From Acidobacteriota bacterium (GTDB taxonomy: Bacteria > Acidobacteriota > Terriglobia > Terriglobales > SCQP01), in NCBI GenBank assembly GCA_021823305.1, contig JAKAOE010000047.1, positions 1 to 9,077 of the forward strand: a stretch of DNA of 9,077 nucleotides. Reading direction: 5' to 3'. The position numbers and the translations under genes are program-made. Below, piece after piece: positions 5,673-9,077 of the stretch. Numbering within the stretch: position 1 is the stretch's first letter; every line of letters begins with the position of its first letter. The notes below the pieces were generated by a model. The model was given only the letters and a program-made list of their open reading frames with translations, was not told where the DNA came from and searched no databases.

Positions 5673-6962
5673 CTAGGCCTTGGCCGCCACCGGCGCCAGG
5701 CGCGGCGCCAGGCGGTGGAAGGCCTGCTGCAGATTCTGGTGCTGCACCGCGAGGTCGTGCTCGGGCTGGCCCTGCCGGGTCTGCGGGCTCTTGAAATAGA
5801 AGCCCAGCCAGTCGAGCACCCCGCTCTCGCCCGCGCGCTGCGCCGCCGCGCTCAGCAGCGCCAGGTCGAGCAGCAGCGGCGCCGCCAGGATGCTGTCGCG
5901 GCACAGGAAGTTGATTTTGATCTGCATCGGATAGCCGAGCCAGCCGACGATGTCGATGTTGTCCCAGCTTTCCTTGTTGTCGCCGCGCGGCGGGTAGTAG
6001 TTGATCTTGACCTGGTGCGACAGCTTGCCGTAGAGCTCGGGGTAGAGCTCCGGCTGCAGGATGTGGTTCAGCGCCGACAGCTTCGACTCTTCCTTGCTGC
6101 GGAAGGCCGCCGGATCGTCCAGCGTCGCCCCGTCGCCGTTGCCCAGGATGTTGGTCGAAAACCACCCCGCCAGGCCCAGCATGCGCTGCTTGATGCCCGG
6201 CGCCAGGATGGTCTTCAGCAGCGTCTGGCCGGTCTTCAGGTCCTTGCCGCTCACCGGGCAGCCCTGCTGCTTCGCCAGTTCGATCATCACCGGCATGTCC
6301 ACGGTCAGCGTCGGGGTGGCGTTGACGAAGCCGCAGCCCTCCTGCAGCGCCGCCCAGGCGTAGATCATGCTGGGGGCGATGGTGGGCTCGTTCTCCTTCA
6401 TCGCCGCCTCGAAGATGCGCTGGCTCTGGTGCGCCGGCCCGGCGGGGAGGAACACCTCGGTCGAGCCGCACCACATCACCACCGCCTGATCCACCTGGTG
6501 CTGCTGTTTGAAACGCCGGATGTCGGCGCGCAGCGCCTCGGCCTGCTCGTACTTGTTGGTTTCCGCCTTCACCCGCCGCCCTTCGGTGCGCCGCAGGTAC
6601 TGCGGATCGTGGATGCCCGGCATGGGCTCGATCTTTTCCAGCGCCGGCCGCACCGCCGCCAGCAGCAGCGGCTCCAGCACCCCCGCCGCCACCGCCATGT
6701 CGTAGCCGTTGCCCGGGTTGATGTCCCAGCCGCCGAAGGCCAGATCCTCCAGCCCGGTGAGGTTGAGATACTCCGCCAGCGGCACCCGCTGCTTGGGCTG
6801 TCCCGGCGGGGCGATCATGGCTAACTGCGTCAGCGCGCCGAACGGCCGCGCTAGGCCCTGCCGGGTCGCCTCGACGCCGGCGATCAGCGTGGTGGAGATC
6901 GCTCCCATGCCCGCCAGCAGCACTCCTAAACGCGGCGGAGCCGCTTCTGCCGATTTGCTCAT
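5673..6962 (-). CDS. ino1: myo-Inositol-1-phosphate synthase (inositol-3-phosphate synthase)
   Basis: A 429-residue enzyme that converts glucose 6-phosphate to myo-inositol phosphate using bound NAD+. Family landmarks: dinucleotide-binding 'LLAGMGAISTTLIAG' at 15-29, 'GGWDINPGN' at 77-85, 'SGKDLKTGQTLLKTILAP' at 238-255 (K243 and K250 lie in the active-site Lys-rich block), 'GWFSTNILGNGDG' at 266-278, 'DNKESWDNIDIVGWLGYP' at 328-345, and 'LCRDSILAAPLLLDLALL' at 353-370. The length fits bacterial homologues, which are shorter than the yeast enzyme. The start has AGGAG 6 nt upstream. Inositol phosphate is the precursor of phosphatidylinositol and other inositol lipids; placement just upstream of an acyl-chain operon suggests, but does not prove, an inositol lipid product. 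A 115-nt gap separates it from the FabL-like gene, and it probably has its own promoter at 7000-7060. Confidence 0.93.
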   Translation of the reverse strand: MSKSAEAAPPRLGVLLAGMGAISTTLIAGVEATRQGLARPFGALTQLAMIAPPGQPKQRVPLAEYLNLTGLEDLAFGGWDINPGNGYDMAVAAGVLEPLLLAAVRPALEKIEPMPGIHDPQYLRRTEGRRVKAETNKYEQAEALRADIRRFKQQHQVDQAVVMWCGSTEVFLPAGPAHQSQRIFEAAMKENEPTIAPSMIYAWAALQEGCGFVNATPTLTVDMPVMIELAKQQGCPVSGKDLKTGQTLLKTILAPGIKQRMLGLAGWFSTNILGNGDGATLDDPAAFRSKEESKLSALNHILQPELYPELYGKLSHQVKINYYPPRGDNKESWDNIDIVGWLGYPMQIKINFLCRDSILAAPLLLDLALLSAAAQRAGESGVLDWLGFYFKSPQTRQGQPEHDLAVQHQNLQQAFHRLAPRLAPVAAKA

Positions 6963-6968
6963 TGCTCT

Positions 6969-6973
6969 CTCCT
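6969..6973 (-). promoter_or_regulatory. Shine-Dalgarno of the inositol-phosphate synthase gene
   Basis: AGGAG on the minus strand, 6 nt before the ATG at 6962-6960. An ATG at 6976 immediately upstream is out of frame and would read through the same stretch. Confidence 0.65.
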
Positions 6974-7003
6974 CATGTCGAACGCACCAAGGAACTCTAA
7001 GCC

Positions 7004-7060
7004 AAAATTTTCCCCGACCTCGAATTAATCAGGGGTTAAAACAGGATTAAAGACCTTTAA
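7004..7060 (-). promoter_or_regulatory. AT-rich probable promoter/operator region upstream of inositol-phosphate synthase
   Basis: This stretch is conspicuously AT-rich against very GC-rich surroundings. It contains four TTAA elements starting at 7025, 7036, 7047 and 7057 (steps of 11, 11 and 10 bp), a 14-bp palindrome with 6-bp arms TTAAAG/CTTTAA at 7047-7060, and the self-complementary AAAATTTT at 7004-7011. The palindrome overlaps the stop codon of the upstream ligase gene. Imperfect -10-like hexamers occur (for example TTTAAT at 7051-7046 on the minus strand), but no convincing -35 pairs with them, so the exact promoter is not assigned. Confidence 0.45.
7047..7060. repeat. 14-bp palindrome TTAAAG-AC-CTTTAA
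   Basis: Perfect 6-bp arms with a 2-bp centre, lying across the end of the ligase gene (stop at 7057-7059). The symmetry and the AT-rich half-sites look like a binding site for a dimeric regulator of the downstream inositol synthase gene. The bound protein is unknown. Confidence 0.4.
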
Positions 7061-8433
7061 CGCTGCGGCAGAGCGGCGCCGGCGATCCTTTCGTCCACAA
7101 CGCGCCGCAATTTGCGCCGGCTGCCGGCGGCTTGGCCGGCCTGGGCTGAGCCGCGCAGCGTGCCGCGCGGGAAAACCCGCAGCTGCAGCTCGAACATGCC
7201 CATGTGCAGATTTTTGGCGTAGTAGGGGTACAGCGCCTCGAAGCGGCGCAGCAGCCGCGCTTCCACCTCGGCCGTGGCGCTATCCCCGCCGGGGCGGAGT
7301 TCCATCCGCACTTCGATCACGTCGCGCGCCGCGGGCTGGCGCACCGCCACTTGCCAGTCGTCGGCGACGGCGGGCTCGCCGCCCAGCCAGGTTTCGAAGA
7401 TCCAGGGGCTGATCATGCCCATGCCGCAGGAGACGATCTCGTCGCCGCGGCCCTGGATCTTGTCGATGCGGCGCATGTGCTGCAGCAGGCAGCCGCACGG
7501 TTCGTCGAGGAAGCGGGTGATGTCGTTGGAGCGGTAGCGCACCAGCGGCATCACCTTGCGGGTGAGGGTGGAGCACACCAGCTCGCCGTAGCCGTCCGGG
7601 TTGGGGTGAAGAATCTCGAACAGGAAGTTGAACTCGTTGAGGTGGTAGCCGCGCTGCGCCGGGCACTCGATGCCGCTCGCCCCCAGCGTCTCGGTCTGCC
7701 CGTAGGCGAGATAGACCTTGCCGCCCCACACCGACTGGATCCAGGCGCGGGTGGCCTCGCTCATGTTCTCGCTGCCCGAAAGGATGAACTTCACCGGCCA
7801 GGCGCCCTCGCGCTCGGCGATTTCGGTCAGGCTGACCAGCCAGGCGGTGTCCACCACGAGCACGTTGAAGCGATAGTCCTTCACCCGGCGGTAGAATTCG
7901 GCGGGCTCGAGCTTGGAGCCGATCATGTGGAAGCAGCCCAGGGCGTTGAGCGAGTGCATCAGCGTGATGCCGGCGTTCCAGAAGGCGTAGTCGAAGGCGT
8001 CCACCACGCGGTCGCCCGGCCGCAGCCCCAGGTTCCACAGCCCCACCGCGCCCTCGAAGCCGATGTCGTGCACTTCCTCGTTGGAGAAATAGATGCGCTT
8101 GTTCTTGGCCGTCGTGCCGGTGGTCTCGAAGCCGGCCTGGGGCGGGGCGCAGACGAACTCGGCGGTGTCGCGGGCGCGCAGGTCAGCCGAGGTGGTGAAG
8201 AAATCGCCCAGATCGCGCGGGTGCCGCACCCGCCGCGGGTCAATGCCCGCGGCCGCGAAGCGCTCGCGGTAGAAGGCGCTGTGGGCGGCCACGCGCTGCA
8301 CCGTGCCGCGGAACTCGGCCAGCTGAATGCGCTCGATCAGGCCGGGGCGCACGTAGCGGGCGATCGCCGCGCGCCGCGGGATGCTCTTGCCCAAAAACAG
8401 CGTTTCCAGCAGCGTGGGGACCTGTTCAAACAT
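7057..8433 (-). CDS. Adenylate-forming ligase, PaaK/CapK-like
   Basis: A 458-residue member of the phenylacetate-CoA-ligase-like branch of the adenylate-forming superfamily. The phosphate-binding motif is 'ETTGTTAKNK' at 103-112, followed by the family 'YGQTETLG' at 244-251, 'VRYRSNDITRF' at 298-308 and 'RGDEIVSCG' at 329-337. The C-terminal small domain ends in 'GSRRKLRRVVDER' at 437-449, where K441 could be the catalytic lysine. It should activate a carboxylic acid with ATP and may pass it to CoA, a carrier protein or another acceptor; the substrate cannot be read from the sequence. The ATG at 8433 is the first possible start after an in-frame TGA 30 nt upstream, and no Shine-Dalgarno lies close to it. 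It is 94 nt upstream of the inositol synthase gene on the same strand. Confidence 0.85.
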   Translation of the reverse strand: MFEQVPTLLETLFLGKSIPRRAAIARYVRPGLIERIQLAEFRGTVQRVAAHSAFYRERFAAAGIDPRRVRHPRDLGDFFTTSADLRARDTAEFVCAPPQAGFETTGTTAKNKRIYFSNEEVHDIGFEGAVGLWNLGLRPGDRVVDAFDYAFWNAGITLMHSLNALGCFHMIGSKLEPAEFYRRVKDYRFNVLVVDTAWLVSLTEIAEREGAWPVKFILSGSENMSEATRAWIQSVWGGKVYLAYGQTETLGASGIECPAQRGYHLNEFNFLFEILHPNPDGYGELVCSTLTRKVMPLVRYRSNDITRFLDEPCGCLLQHMRRIDKIQGRGDEIVSCGMGMISPWIFETWLGGEPAVADDWQVAVRQPAARDVIEVRMELRPGGDSATAEVEARLLRRFEALYPYYAKNLHMGMFELQLRVFPRGTLRGSAQAGQAAGSRRKLRRVVDERIAGAALPQR

Positions 8434-8459
8434 ACGCGCCGGCCAAGTCTGCGCCTCCC

Positions 8460-8488
8460 ATCATAGGGGTTGATGCCGCGCCGGAAAA
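8460..8488 (-). promoter_or_regulatory. Probable promoter of the ligase gene
   Basis: On the minus strand a -10-like TATGAT (8465-8460, five of six consensus bases) lies 17 bp after TTTTCC (8488-8483, a poor -35). This would place the transcript start near 8453, about 20 nt before the ATG at 8433. The resulting leader has no good Shine-Dalgarno. Confidence 0.4.
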
Positions 8489-8528
8489 GGGGCGCGGGGG
8501 GGCGGCGGTGGCCGCGCGCTCCCGATTC

Positions 8529-8546
8529 TGGTTTAATACTGCCATG
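8529..8546 (+). promoter_or_regulatory. Extended -10 promoter for a possible leaderless TPR transcript
   Basis: TGG-TTTAAT at 8529-8537 matches an extended -10 (TGn plus five of six TATAAT bases). It ends 6 nt before the ATG at 8544, so the usual start distance puts the first transcribed base at or next to the A of the ATG. No Shine-Dalgarno is present. No -35 is evident, which extended -10 promoters tolerate. Confidence 0.5.
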
Positions 8547-9059
8547 AGCACCGCCGCTGCCCGCTTGCGGGACCCCGAGTATCAGAATGCGGTCGAGCAG
8601 TACGCCGCCGCGATGAAGTTGTTCGGCCAGCAGAAGTTCGAGCGCGCCAAGCCGCTGCTCGAGAAGGTGTGCGCGCTGCCCTACCGCGAGCTGGCCGAGC
8701 GCGCCGCGATGCATCTCAACACCTGCAACAGCCGGCTGGACCACCAGGCGGGCAAGCCGCAGACGCCGGAGGAGTTTTACCATCACGCCATCGTCAAGCT
8801 CAACGTCGCCCAGTACCAGGACGCCGAGGAGCTGCTGGCCAAGGCGCTGCGCGGCGGCGCCAAGGGGGCGCACGTCTCCTACGCGCTGGCCTGCCTGCGC
8901 GCCCAGACCAGCGATCCCGACGCCGCCTTGGTGCACCTGAAGGAGGCGATCCGGCTCGATCCGCACTGCCGCATGCTGGCGCGCCAGGACCGCGATTTCG
9001 AGCCGCTGATGGAGGATCCGCGCTTCACCGAGGTCCTCTATCCCGAGGCCGGCGACTGA
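8544..9059 (+). CDS. TPR-repeat protein
   Basis: A 171-residue soluble protein with no signal peptide or membrane segment, and the only rightward gene in the window. Helix pairs of TPR type are visible at about 15-43 ('AAMKLFGQQKFERAKPLLEK'), 77-103 ('KLNVAQYQDAEELLAKAL') and 109-140 ('AALVHLKEAIRLDP'). The C-terminus has the 'RDFEPLMEDPRFTEVL' tail found in many small TPR proteins. It probably acts as a protein-interaction scaffold; no partner or pathway can be named. The ATG at 8544 is chosen because it follows an extended -10 element at leaderless distance. A GTG at 8508 in the same frame would start upstream of that element. It is transcribed away from the lipid operon and may be functionally unrelated. 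Confidence 0.8.
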   Translation: MSTAAARLRDPEYQNAVEQYAAAMKLFGQQKFERAKPLLEKVCALPYRELAERAAMHLNTCNSRLDHQAGKPQTPEEFYHHAIVKLNVAQYQDAEELLAKALRGGAKGAHVSYALACLRAQTSDPDAALVHLKEAIRLDPHCRMLARQDRDFEPLMEDPRFTEVLYPEAGD

Positions 9060-9077
9060 CCGGAAGGGGGGTTAGAT

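Noticed and set aside
4664..6824. Two overlapping plus-strand open frames (376 and 456 codons) opposite the FabL-like and inositol synthase genes.
   Set aside because: They are rich in R, G, A, Q and H typical of antisense readings, overlap each other and lie opposite clearly conserved genes.
7204..8466. A 420-codon plus-strand open frame opposite the ligase gene.
   Set aside because: Same antisense pattern; the ligase on the minus strand shows family motifs throughout.
8508..8543. GTG at 8508 as start of the TPR protein.
   Set aside because: It precedes the extended -10 element and adds a stretch without TPR character.
8337..8966. A 209-codon minus-strand open frame across the ligase start and the TPR gene.
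   Set aside because: It spans two better-supported genes and the promoter region and has no family features.
1..9077. tRNA, rRNA, CRISPR arrays, insertion sequences, attachment sites.
   Set aside because: None seen by eye: no spaced direct repeats, no transposase-like protein and no cloverleaf-like segment in the short gaps.

Overview
The window is a very GC-rich bacterial segment with almost no non-coding DNA. It carries one leftward (minus-strand) block of nine genes and, beyond a divergent promoter region, one rightward TPR gene. Codon third positions are strongly G/C throughout, and no tRNA, rRNA, insertion sequence, CRISPR array or phage gene is visible. The TPR protein's style (short TPRs with a 'DPRF' tail), the bacterial inositol-phosphate synthase and the base composition would fit an Acidobacteriota or similar environmental lineage. 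This is a weak guess, and a proteobacterium is not excluded.

Layout, read in the direction of minus-strand transcription (right to left): 8433-7057, a PaaK/CapK-like adenylate-forming ligase; 7056-6963, an AT-rich intergenic stretch with a palindrome and four regularly spaced TTAA elements; 6962-5673, myo-inositol-1-phosphate synthase; 5672-5558, a GC-rich spacer with a strong hairpin; 5557-4790, a FabL-like enoyl-ACP reductase; 4744-4259, an enlarged acyl carrier protein; 4247-3738, a FabZ-like dehydratase; 3741-2422, an active-looking FabF-type ketosynthase (KS-alpha); 2432-1101, a ketosynthase homologue in which all three catalytic C-H-H residues are replaced (KS-beta, chain-length-factor-like); 1095-352, a FabG-like ketoreductase; 355 to beyond position 1, the N-terminal part of a third, divergent ketosynthase-like protein. 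From the dehydratase leftward, genes overlap by 4 or 11 bp or are a few bases apart, as expected for one translationally coupled operon. On the plus strand, 8544-9059 encodes a 171-residue TPR protein.

Together the lipid genes form a dedicated, self-contained type II chain-building system: carrier, condensation by a KS-alpha/KS-beta pair, ketoreduction, dehydration and enoyl reduction. It resembles aryl-polyene and type II polyketide clusters in having a KS plus an inactive KS partner and an extra KS. It differs in including an enoyl reductase, which predicts a largely saturated acyl chain. The neighbouring inositol-phosphate synthase and adenylate-forming enzyme suggest that the product may be joined to or made alongside an inositol-containing head group. 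That link is inference. The most unusual points are the G/Q/N-substituted KS-beta, the ACP with a long insertion between the helix II region and its C-terminal helix, the FabL-type reductase inside a specialised cluster, and the TTAA array upstream of the inositol gene.
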